From Thioclava pacifica DSM 10166 (GTDB lineage: Bacteria; Pseudomonadota; Alphaproteobacteria; Rhodobacterales; Rhodobacteraceae), in NCBI RefSeq assembly GCF_000714535.1, contig NZ_AUND01000012.1:372001-436000 (forward strand): 64,000 bases of DNA. The letters are read 5' to 3'. A model generated the notes under the pieces. It was not told where the DNA came from, did no database searches, and worked only from the letters and a program-made list of their open reading frames with translations. The first letter of the stretch is position 1. Each line of letters opens with the position of its first letter. Positions 54,759 through 64,000 of this stretch are shown here, piece after piece. A program made the position numbers and the translations under genes.

Positions 54759-54788
54759 TGATCCAAACCCTAACATCCGGCGTTACGT
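54759..54788 (+). promoter_or_regulatory. Probable RpoE-dependent promoter of the oxidoreductase-cfa operon
   Basis: TGATCC (54759-54764), 18 bases, TTACGT (54783-54788; with 19 bases TACGTC). Divergent from the rpoE promoter, with 20 bases between the two -35 elements. Confidence 0.55.
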
Positions 54789-54812
54789 CTTCAAGTCTTT
54801 GGGAGAATTGCG

Positions 54813-56123
54813 ATGTCCTTCGATGCCTTGCATCCTCACGCCCAGCGGATCGCGATCATTGGATCGGGGATCTCGGGGCTTGCCTCGGCGTGGCAGCTGG
54901 CGCCTCACAACCGCGTAACGGTGTTCGAGGCGGAAAATCGTCTTGGCGGGCATTCACGCACCATCGTTGCGGGGCGCAATGGAAATCAGCCGGTCGATAC
55001 AGGCTTTATCGTGTTCAACTACGCAAACTACCCGCATCTGACGCGGCTATTCTCGGAGCTCGATGTGCCGGTGGAGAAATCCGACATGGGCTTCGGGATC
55101 ACAATTGATCAAGGGCGGATCGAATATGCGCTGCGCGACCTCGGCAGTCTGTTTGCGCAAAAGCGTAATCTGCTGCGGCCGGGATTTGCCCGGATGATCG
55201 CCGATATCGCAAAATTCAACACCAAGGCCGTCGCGATGGGGCAAAGCGATGATGTGACGATCGACCAGTTGCTTGACGAGTTGCGCATGGGCGAGTGGTT
55301 CCGGCGCTACTATCTGCTGCCGATCTGTGGCGCGATCTGGTCCACCCCGGCGGACAAGATCGGAGAGTTTCCGGCCCGCAGCCTTCTGCGCTTCTTCGAG
55401 AACCACGCGCTCTTGTCGGCGACCGGGCAGCATCAATGGTGGACGGTCTCGGGCGGTTCGATCGAATATGTGACCCGGTTGGAGCGTGCCTTGCGCCTGC
55501 GTGGGGTAGATTTCCGCGTAGGCTCGGCAGTGAAAGCGGTGCAGCGCAGCCCGAAATCAGTGACTATTACGGCGGAAAATGCGCCTCCTGAGCAGTTCGA
55601 CCAGGTGATCATCGCCACTCATTCCGACCAGGCGCTCAAGCTTTTGCCAAACCCGACCGGAGAGGAACGCGCAGCGCTCTCGGCGGTGCGTTACCAGCCC
55701 AATGATGTCTATCTGCATCGCGACGAACGGCAGATGCCGCGGCGCCGTGCCTGCTGGTCGAGTTGGGTCTATCAGGCGCAGACCCGGGCCAACGAGACCC
55801 GGCTCGGCGTGACCTATTGGATGAACCGGCTACAGAATATCCCGGAGAATGATCCTCTCTTCGTTACGCTCAATCCCGAAAATCCAATCGCCGAAGAGGC
55901 CATTTACGACCACGAAGTCTTCTGGCATCCGGTTTTCGATCGCGCCGCCCTGCGCGCGCAGGAGCAAATTCAGGCGATCCAGGGCCATAACCGGACGTGG
56001 TATGCGGGTGCGTGGCTTCGTCACGGGTTTCATGAGGACGGGTTTGCCTCTGCGGTGCGGGTGGCCAGGGCGCTCAATCGCGGTGCGATCCCCGCACCTG
56101 AGCTTGAGGCGGTGCCCGCATGA
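54813..56123 (+). CDS. FAD-dependent oxidoreductase, amine oxidase/desaturase-like
   Basis: 436-aa flavoprotein. N-terminal FAD loop IAIIGSGISGLASAWQLAPH, then ENRLGGHSRTI and DTGFIVFNYANYPHLTRLF, the pattern of the NAD/FAD-binding proteins that sit with DUF1365 and Cfa genes. The C-terminal part has YAGAWLRHGFHEDGFASAVR. Reaction unproven; a role in modifying membrane fatty acids is inferred from its partners. It overlaps DUF1365 by ATGA and lies behind an RpoE-type promoter. Confidence 0.88.
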   Translation: MSFDALHPHAQRIAIIGSGISGLASAWQLAPHNRVTVFEAENRLGGHSRTIVAGRNGNQPVDTGFIVFNYANYPHLTRLFSELDVPVEKSDMGFGITIDQGRIEYALRDLGSLFAQKRNLLRPGFARMIADIAKFNTKAVAMGQSDDVTIDQLLDELRMGEWFRRYYLLPICGAIWSTPADKIGEFPARSLLRFFENHALLSATGQHQWWTVSGGSIEYVTRLERALRLRGVDFRVGSAVKAVQRSPKSVTITAENAPPEQFDQVIIATHSDQALKLLPNPTGEERAALSAVRYQPNDVYLHRDERQMPRRRACWSSWVYQAQTRANETRLGVTYWMNRLQNIPENDPLFVTLNPENPIAEEAIYDHEVFWHPVFDRAALRAQEQIQAIQGHNRTWYAGAWLRHGFHEDGFASAVRVARALNRGAIPAPELEAVPA

Positions 56124-56872
56124 TCGCTCAATTCTGCCCCGGCGAGACGATCCATGCGCGCCGCGGCGCGATCGGGCACAAGTTCCGCTACCATGTCGAT
56201 TACGTGCTGCTCGATCCCGAGGCGCCGGGCCCGTGGCCCCGGCTTTTCTCGCGCAAAGGTGTCAATCTGGCGCGGGTGGACGATCGCGATTACGGCGGTG
56301 CGCCGGGGCAGGGCGAGGGGGCTGCATGGGTGCGCCGGAAATTGGCCGCGCTCGGCGCGCCGGAGCCGGCGCGGCTCCTGCTGCTGACACAACCGCGGAT
56401 CTTTGGCTCGGGCTTCAACCCGGTGAATTTCTGGCTGGCCTATGATGAGGACGATCAGCTCCGTTCGGTGATCGCGGAGGTGAACAACACCTTCGGCGAT
56501 CGGCATTCCTATCTCTGCGCGACACCTGAGTTCGAGCCTATTACAGCGGAAACCGAGCTTGAATCCGAGAAGATCTTCCACGTCTCGCCCTTCCAGAAGA
56601 TCGCGGGCGACTATCGTTTTCGCTTCCATATCGACGCCGAGCGAATTCGTATCCGTATCGACCATCGCAACGGCGAAGAGGGTGTGATCGCCACGCTGTC
56701 CACCATGCGCCAGCCGCTGACCTCGAAGGCGTTGCTTTTCGCGGCCCTACGCCGTCCGCTTACCCCAATCCGCACGCTTGGCCTGATTTATTGGCAGGCG
56801 CTGCAACTCAAGCTCAAGGGCGCGCGCTACCTGCCGCGCCCGACACCCCCCAGCGAGGAGATCAGCCGATGA
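56120..56872 (+). CDS. DUF1365 family protein
   Basis: 250-aa protein of the DUF1365 family, always seen near FAD oxidoreductases and Cfa enzymes. It has GETIHARRGAIGHKFRYHVD, FGSGFNPVNFWLAYDEDD and EVNNTFGDRHSYL, and ends with hydrophobic LGLIYWQALQLKLKG. The reaction is unknown. Overlaps its neighbours by ATGA on both sides, so it must be made with them in fixed ratio. Confidence 0.9.
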   Translation: MIAQFCPGETIHARRGAIGHKFRYHVDYVLLDPEAPGPWPRLFSRKGVNLARVDDRDYGGAPGQGEGAAWVRRKLAALGAPEPARLLLLTQPRIFGSGFNPVNFWLAYDEDDQLRSVIAEVNNTFGDRHSYLCATPEFEPITAETELESEKIFHVSPFQKIAGDYRFRFHIDAERIRIRIDHRNGEEGVIATLSTMRQPLTSKALLFAALRRPLTPIRTLGLIYWQALQLKLKGARYLPRPTPPSEEISR

Positions 56873-58035
56873 TGCCTTTCCTGACGAACCGCATCCGCGC
56901 GGAATTTCTCGAGATGTGCGAGCAGATCGCGCATGGATCGCTGACCCTGCGCCTGCCCGACGGATCGCGCCGCCATTTCGGACGCGGTCAGCCGCAGGCC
57001 GAAATGGAGATCCGCGACTGGCAGGCTATCGTGATGATGGCCTCGCGGGGCGACGTCGGTCTGGGTGAGGCCTATATCGCGGGCCTCTGGGAAACGCCCT
57101 CGATCGAGGCGCTGCTGAGCCTCGCGCTGAAGAACCTCGAACTGGTCGACAGTTATGCCTATGCGGGTTTCTGGTCGAACCTGAAATTCCGGATCATCGA
57201 CCGGCTGATGCGCGCGAACTCGCTGCGCGGCGCCTCGCGCAACATCCGCGCGCATTACGATGTTGGCAATGAGTTCTACCAGATCTGGCTTGACGAGGGG
57301 ATGAGCTATTCCTCCGCGCTTTTCGCGCCGGGCGATAATGACTTGCACCGGGCTCAGAACCGCAAGCTCGACAGGATCCTCGATAGCCTGGGCGGTGGCG
57401 AGCGGGTGCTGGAGATCGGATGCGGCTGGGGCCATTTCGCCGAACGCGCCGCCGAGCAGGGCCGTCATGTCACCGGCATCACCATCTCGCCCAGCCAGAA
57501 GGGCTATGCTGATGCGCGTCTCGATGGCCGGGCGGATATCCGGCTTCAGGACTACCGCAAGACCCCCGGAAGTTTTGATCATATCGTCTCGATCGAGATG
57601 ATCGAGGCGGTGGGCGAGCGCTACTGGCCGACCTATTTCAGCACACTCAAGGAGCGCCTCTCCGAGAGTGGCTCTGCAATGATTCAGGCCATAACAGTCT
57701 CTGATTCCTACTTCCCAACCTATCGCAACACCTCCGATTTCATCCGCCAATATACCTTCCCCGGTGGGATGCTTCTGTCAGACGGGGTGATCCGCGATCA
57801 GGCGGCGAAGGCCGGTCTTGCCGTGAAAGAAAGCTTCGCCTTCGGCCAGGACTATGCGGAGACCTGCCGGCAATGGGCGACCCGACTCAAAGAGCGCAGC
57901 GCCAGGGCGGCACAGCTCGGCTTCGGGCCGGAGTTTCTGCGCAACTGGCAATATTACCTCGAGGCCTGCGCTGCCGCCTTTGCGGTTGGCCACACCAATG
58001 TCGTGCAGGTCCAACTGGCACATGCGAGGGCTTGA
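56869..58035 (+). CDS. Cyclopropane-fatty-acyl-phospholipid synthase (Cfa)-type methyltransferase
   Basis: 388-aa SAM-dependent enzyme. The SAM site is VLEIGCGWGHFAERAAEQGR; NIRAHYDVGNEFYQIWLDEG and SYSSALFAPGDNDLHRAQNR are Cfa motifs, and IVSIEMIEAVGERYWPTYF and FIRQYTFPGGMLLSDGVI follow. It methylates or cyclopropanates the double bond of membrane acyl chains. In R. sphaeroides, Cfa-type enzymes are in the RpoE regulon and tied to methylated or furan fatty acids; the precise product here is open. Confidence 0.93.
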   Translation: MMPFLTNRIRAEFLEMCEQIAHGSLTLRLPDGSRRHFGRGQPQAEMEIRDWQAIVMMASRGDVGLGEAYIAGLWETPSIEALLSLALKNLELVDSYAYAGFWSNLKFRIIDRLMRANSLRGASRNIRAHYDVGNEFYQIWLDEGMSYSSALFAPGDNDLHRAQNRKLDRILDSLGGGERVLEIGCGWGHFAERAAEQGRHVTGITISPSQKGYADARLDGRADIRLQDYRKTPGSFDHIVSIEMIEAVGERYWPTYFSTLKERLSESGSAMIQAITVSDSYFPTYRNTSDFIRQYTFPGGMLLSDGVIRDQAAKAGLAVKESFAFGQDYAETCRQWATRLKERSARAAQLGFGPEFLRNWQYYLEACAAAFAVGHTNVVQVQLAHARA

Positions 58036-58036
58036 A

Positions 58037-58603
58037 ATGTTGACGAAGATTCTTCTGACACTGGCGATCCTCATCCTGGCGGCGATCCTGATCCGCCATC
58101 TCTTCTTTGCCTTTCCCGCGCAAAGCAGTGGGGATTACGCAGCCGAAACCCCGGAATTTGACATCCGACGCGCCTTCGAGGGACCCGTCGAGGCGCATGG
58201 GATGATCTACGGCCCCACCGGTCGCGTCACCTCGCGGTTCCGGGCCATCATGCGAGGCAGCTTCACCAATGAAGGCGGTGTGATCGAGGAAGAGTTCGAC
58301 TATGCTTCGGGCCGCCGCCAAACCCGCGCCTGGAATATCCAGTTCGGGCCGAACGGCGAGATCAGCTCCACTGCTGCCGATATCGAAGGCACGGCCGAAA
58401 TGGAGCAGATGGGCAATGCGCTGCGGATGCGCTACCGGCTGCGCCTGCCCGAAGACGCGGGCGGACATGTTCTGGACGTGACGGACTGGATTTATCTGAT
58501 GCCGGACGGAACGATGCTGAACCGTTCGCAAATGCGGAAATTCGGGATCAAGGTTGCCGAGCTTTTCGCGGTCATGCGTCCCATGGCTGAACCGGCAGAG
58601 TGA
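58037..58603 (+). CDS. DUF3833 family protein
   Basis: 188-aa protein with an N-terminal membrane anchor (about residues 4-26, ILLTLAILILAAILIRHLFF) and a soluble beta-rich domain with FEGPVEAHGMIYGPTGRVT and MPDGTMLNRSQMRKFGIKVA. DUF3833 proteins accompany the FAD/DUF1365/Cfa set in many proteobacteria; role unknown. ATG 58037 follows GAGGGCTTGAA. Last gene of the operon; it directly abuts the convergent mtgA. Confidence 0.88.
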   Translation: MLTKILLTLAILILAAILIRHLFFAFPAQSSGDYAAETPEFDIRRAFEGPVEAHGMIYGPTGRVTSRFRAIMRGSFTNEGGVIEEEFDYASGRRQTRAWNIQFGPNGEISSTAADIEGTAEMEQMGNALRMRYRLRLPEDAGGHVLDVTDWIYLMPDGTMLNRSQMRKFGIKVAELFAVMRPMAEPAE

Positions 58604-59347
58604 TCACTCGAAGCAGTTTGCGCGCCCGTCATTCTTGATCGTGGCTGCGCCGTCCATAATCGATTGAGCGCGCCGCGCGAGGAATTTCGTGGGTTTCGCA
58701 GCGGAGCGATCTTTCGGATCGGGCAGCACAGCGGCGATCAGGGCGGATTGATACGGGCTGAGCTTGTCGGGCGAGGTGCGGAAATAGCGGAATGCCGCCG
58801 CATCCACTCCGAAGGCGCCCTCATCGAACTCGGCCACGTTCAAGTAAATCTCAAGGATACGGCGCTTGCCCCAGATCGCCTCGACAAAGGGGGTCAGCAT
58901 CGCCTCCATTGCCTTGCGCGGCCAACTGCGCCCCTGCCAGAGAAAGACGTTCTTCACCGTTTGCTGGGTGATCGTCGAGGCGCCACGATTGGCGCCCTCG
59001 TCGAGCGCCTCGCGGATCGCGCGCATGTCGAAGCCCCAGTGATTGCAGAAATTCGCATCCTCCGCGGCGACCACGGAGCGCGCGAGTACCGGGGCGACAT
59101 CCTCGAGCGCGACCCATTGCTGGTCGACCGCGCCGAGACGCTGGCGTTCACTCCATATAGTCCAGGTGGTTGGCGGGTTGACGAATTTGAACGCCACGAT
59201 GAGCGCCAGAAACACGGCGACGAGGACGAGCGCCGCCCTTCCAAGCCATTTCAGCGCCAGCCGAAACGGGGCGCTTGCCGCTTGCTTGAGTCCCGAGCGA
59301 GCCTTGCTCTTGCCCGCGGATCTGCTCGATTTCTTCTTCGTCGCCAT
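58604..59347 (-). CDS. mtgA: Monofunctional biosynthetic peptidoglycan transglycosylase
   Basis: 247-aa membrane-anchored GT51 enzyme that polymerises glycan strands from lipid II. Basic tail, one membrane helix (about 30-55), then the glycosyltransferase domain with VVAAEDANFCNHWGFD (catalytic Glu), ANRGASTITQQTVKNVFLWQ and KRRILEIYLNVAEF. No transpeptidase domain. The start MATKKK (59347) was chosen; an upstream ATG at 59362 is possible. The family's second catalytic Glu is in EIYLNVAE. Confidence 0.92.
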   Translation of the reverse strand: MATKKKSSRSAGKSKARSGLKQAASAPFRLALKWLGRAALVLVAVFLALIVAFKFVNPPTTWTIWSERQRLGAVDQQWVALEDVAPVLARSVVAAEDANFCNHWGFDMRAIREALDEGANRGASTITQQTVKNVFLWQGRSWPRKAMEAMLTPFVEAIWGKRRILEIYLNVAEFDEGAFGVDAAAFRYFRTSPDKLSPYQSALIAAVLPDPKDRSAAKPTKFLARRAQSIMDGAATIKNDGRANCFE

Positions 59348-59378
59348 GCGCCCATAAGTCATGGGGAGACGGGACCGG

Positions 59379-60305
59379 TCAAGCCGCCAGAAGCGCGATT
59401 TCCGGACCACGCGCGACCTGTCGCGCAGTTACCATGGTCTCGATCGGCGCGGCGTTGTGCTGGAGCCACGCCGCGCGGATTTCGGCGCTGATCTGACGGT
59501 CATCCTCGAGGATCATGTTGCCGGGAAAGAGGCTCTCGCTCGGCGCCCCTTCGGCGAGAAGAATGTGATGCGCGTCGAGCAGCAGATGCACATAGTGCAC
59601 ATACGCCATCTCGGTCACGCGAACCGAGCGGCCATCAGTCAGATGTTTCGCTGCGACCAGTACCTCGTCGGAGCCGCACGCAAGCTCGGCGCGCCAGCCG
59701 CTCACCAGCATCCGGTGTTGCTGCGAGACGAGAAGAGGACGGGTATTGCCCAGCGTTCCGGGTTCGAAGCGTACCGGCGCGTAGCTGCCATAGCCGCGCA
59801 CCCGCCGGCCGCCCGCCCAAAGGATGGGTTGCGGCCCCGCATCGCGCGTCATCACCAGGTCGCCCGCGCGCAGCCATTCGACGGGCCGTTCCCCGTCAGG
59901 CGTCGCGATCATCGTGCCGGCGACGAAACATTCCGGCCCAAGATCGCCCACCGCCATCTGCGTGCTCTGGGTGACATAGGTCGAGCTGATGAAGGTGGAA
60001 TTGTGCAGGATCGAGCCGTCGGTCGGCGTGAACACCGCGCGCCCGTCTTCGAGATAGAAAGTGGTGCCTGTAACCGTGTATTCCACGCCATTGGGCTTCG
60101 CGAGCGTGATCGTGTCGCCTTCCCAGACCGCCGTGACGCGCACCCCGTCGATCTGGTCATATCGACCACCGCCCTGCGTCGTGGGGGTGATCCAGCCGTC
60201 ATTGTTTCGGTCGTTGATCGAGAGAGTCTCAGGCGAAATGGCAGTTCCCGAGGAAGGCGGGTTCCCCGGATCGAGCGTGTAAAACTGATCGTAGTAGATT
60301 GCCAT
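59379..60305 (-). CDS. Hint domain-containing protein
   Basis: 308-aa protein. The C-terminal half is a Hint (hedgehog/intein) domain beginning at Cys126 in ECFVAGTMIATPDGERPVEW, with VSQQHRMLVSG and HHILLAEGAPSESLFPGNM. The first 120 residues are a separate, beta-rich region with a calcium-loop-like DRNNDGWIT (32-40). Similar solitary Hint proteins are frequent in Rhodobacterales; their function is unknown. The cysteine keeps thioester formation possible, but no autoprocessing target is evident. Confidence 0.88.
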   Translation of the reverse strand: MAIYYDQFYTLDPGNPPSSGTAISPETLSINDRNNDGWITPTTQGGGRYDQIDGVRVTAVWEGDTITLAKPNGVEYTVTGTTFYLEDGRAVFTPTDGSILHNSTFISSTYVTQSTQMAVGDLGPECFVAGTMIATPDGERPVEWLRAGDLVMTRDAGPQPILWAGGRRVRGYGSYAPVRFEPGTLGNTRPLLVSQQHRMLVSGWRAELACGSDEVLVAAKHLTDGRSVRVTEMAYVHYVHLLLDAHHILLAEGAPSESLFPGNMILEDDRQISAEIRAAWLQHNAAPIETMVTARQVARGPEIALLAA

Positions 60306-60443
60306 TTGCGCTGCTCGACGGCGATTTTCGCCCTATGATTGTTTCCAATTTAGCGGCGAAATGTGGCGCAAATGGGGCAGACGCGGGTGACCGCGTCCAC
60401 GCTTACGTGAGTTTGGAATAGGTTTCGAAGGGGTTTGGGGCCT

Positions 60444-61019
60444 TTATAGCGCCGAGGGGCCGACCATTCTTGCCAACGATCCTGTCGCGCCCTCCGCGAT
60501 TTCTTCACCGGTAAAGGCCGTGGTGCCGCCGGTCTTGAGCGCGGTTTCGAGCCGCTGATGGAAATCCTCGGGCACGGGAATCTGGAGAACGCGACCTGTC
60601 GCATGACCAAGCGTCTGCATCCGCTCGAGCATTTCCGCCGCACTACCCTTGCGCAAGAGCACGAAGACCGCAGAGCCGCCCAGCGGCAGGCTTTGACCCG
60701 CATCGCGCAGGAAATCGTCATTGATCCCGAGATCGGTCGCGTGACCGGCCACGGCTCCCGCCCCGGCGCCAATCGCGGCACCGACCACAGGCGACATGAA
60801 GACGAGACCGATCAGCCCACCCCATACCGCGCCGCCGATCGCGCCCATCGCGGTCGTGTTCGCGCCTTGATGAAGACGGACCTCGCCGGTCTCTTCGCGG
60901 GTTACGACGACGATATCCTCGGCATCGAAGAATCCCTCCTTGCGCAGCGCCTCCAGTTCCTCGCGCATCGCGAAGCCGGCGGCTTCCGTTTCATGGGCCA
61001 TGACGAGCAGTTCTGACAT
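60444..61019 (-). CDS. DUF1269 family protein
   Basis: 191-aa protein with a soluble N-terminal domain (ELLVMAHETEAAGFAMREEL), a central glycine-rich hydrophobic hairpin (about 70-105, IGGAVWGGLIGLVFMSPVVG) and a C-terminal soluble domain with SLPLGGSAVFVLLRKGSAAE. This is the DUF1269 layout. Function unknown. ATG 61019 has GGAGG nine bases upstream. It lies downstream of the gltB terminator on the same strand, so it needs its own promoter. Confidence 0.85.
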   Translation of the reverse strand: MSELLVMAHETEAAGFAMREELEALRKEGFFDAEDIVVVTREETGEVRLHQGANTTAMGAIGGAVWGGLIGLVFMSPVVGAAIGAGAGAVAGHATDLGINDDFLRDAGQSLPLGGSAVFVLLRKGSAAEMLERMQTLGHATGRVLQIPVPEDFHQRLETALKTGGTTAFTGEEIAEGATGSLARMVGPSAL

Positions 61020-61037
61020 CGTTACCTCCAGACAAAG

Positions 61038-61065
61038 CAAAAGGGCGAGACTTGCGCCTCGCCCT
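61038..61065 (-). terminator. Intrinsic terminator after gltB
   Basis: Minus strand AGGGCGAG (61065-61058), 8-base loop, CTCGCCCT (61049-61042), running into TTTTG (61041-61038). Sits 30 bases after the gltB stop. Confidence 0.82.
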
Positions 61066-61094
61066 CTCAACGTGTGCTTTGCGGGAAGGTTCCC

Positions 61095-64000
<2,906 letters not shown>

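Overview
The window is a chromosomal segment of an alphaproteobacterium, most likely Rhodobacterales (Rhodobacteraceae; genus not fixed). The support is the high-GC codon use, the gene order rho-mnmE-mnmG-rsmG-parA-parB on one side of an AT-rich origin-like gap and maf-aroE-coaE-dnaQ on the other, a DUF3333-type PstA, an RpoE/ChrR pair beside a Cfa-type methyltransferase cluster, and a hairpin repeat of a style I associate with Rhodobacteraceae. No prophage, insertion sequence or CRISPR array is visible. Nearly all the sequence is coding, and many genes overlap by ATGA or GTGA.

Layout. 1-1634: 3' part of gpsA, a YciI-like protein and an EVE-domain protein. 1886-2572: CbiX-like protein. 2598-8590: a PhoB-box-controlled phosphate regulon pstS-C-A-B-phoU-phoB with no phoR. 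8575-14570: a ribokinase-type sugar kinase, malic enzyme maeB and, divergently, mutS. 14628-16243: grpE and hrcA. 16364-19574: rph, rdgB, a RidA protein, hemW and a DUF454 membrane protein. 19575-26959: leftward parB, parA, rsmG, mnmG, mnmE, rho and hemJ, with two perfect parS 16-mers. 26960-27362: the AT-rich gap carrying DnaA boxes, proposed as chromosomal oriC. 27363-33619: rightward maf, aroE, coaE, dnaQ and nadA-nadB-nadC. 33624-40577: leftward rppH, ctpA, envC-like, gpmI, rlmH, rsfS and a MscS channel. 40824-47833: leuC, leuD and leuB, with four other genes between leuD and leuB. 47949-53397: a DMT transporter, tRNA-Pro(CGG), the dTDP-rhamnose genes rfbC-B-D-A and a family 2 glycosyltransferase. 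53401-58603: chrR and rpoE, and divergently an FAD oxidoreductase, DUF1365, Cfa-like and DUF3833 operon. 58604-64000: mtgA, a Hint-domain protein, a DUF1269 protein and the C-terminal two thirds of gltB.

How it works together. Genes on both sides of 26960-27362 are transcribed away from it, and two parS sites lie 3.2 and 5.1 kb from it next to the genes for their binding protein ParB and its ATPase ParA. Together these describe an origin and segregation centromere. One parS covers the probable start codon of mnmG and the other lies inside the rsmG reading frame. The phosphate regulon has tandem Pho boxes before pstS and a strong hairpin between pstS and pstC, which would let the binding protein be made in excess over the membrane complex. 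The rpoE-chrR unit and the oxidoreductase/methyltransferase operon share a 189-bp divergent region with a TGATC-type -35 and an 18-bp spacer on each strand, pointing to joint control by singlet-oxygen stress.

Less explained items are a 36-codon ORF with a strong ribosome-binding site just before an unknown six-helix membrane protein, a 28-codon possibly leaderless ORF before leuC, a palindrome cluster near 43.5 kb, and an isolated Hint-domain protein. Promoters and terminators are pattern matches made by eye. Gene starts were chosen from ribosome-binding sites and family lengths.
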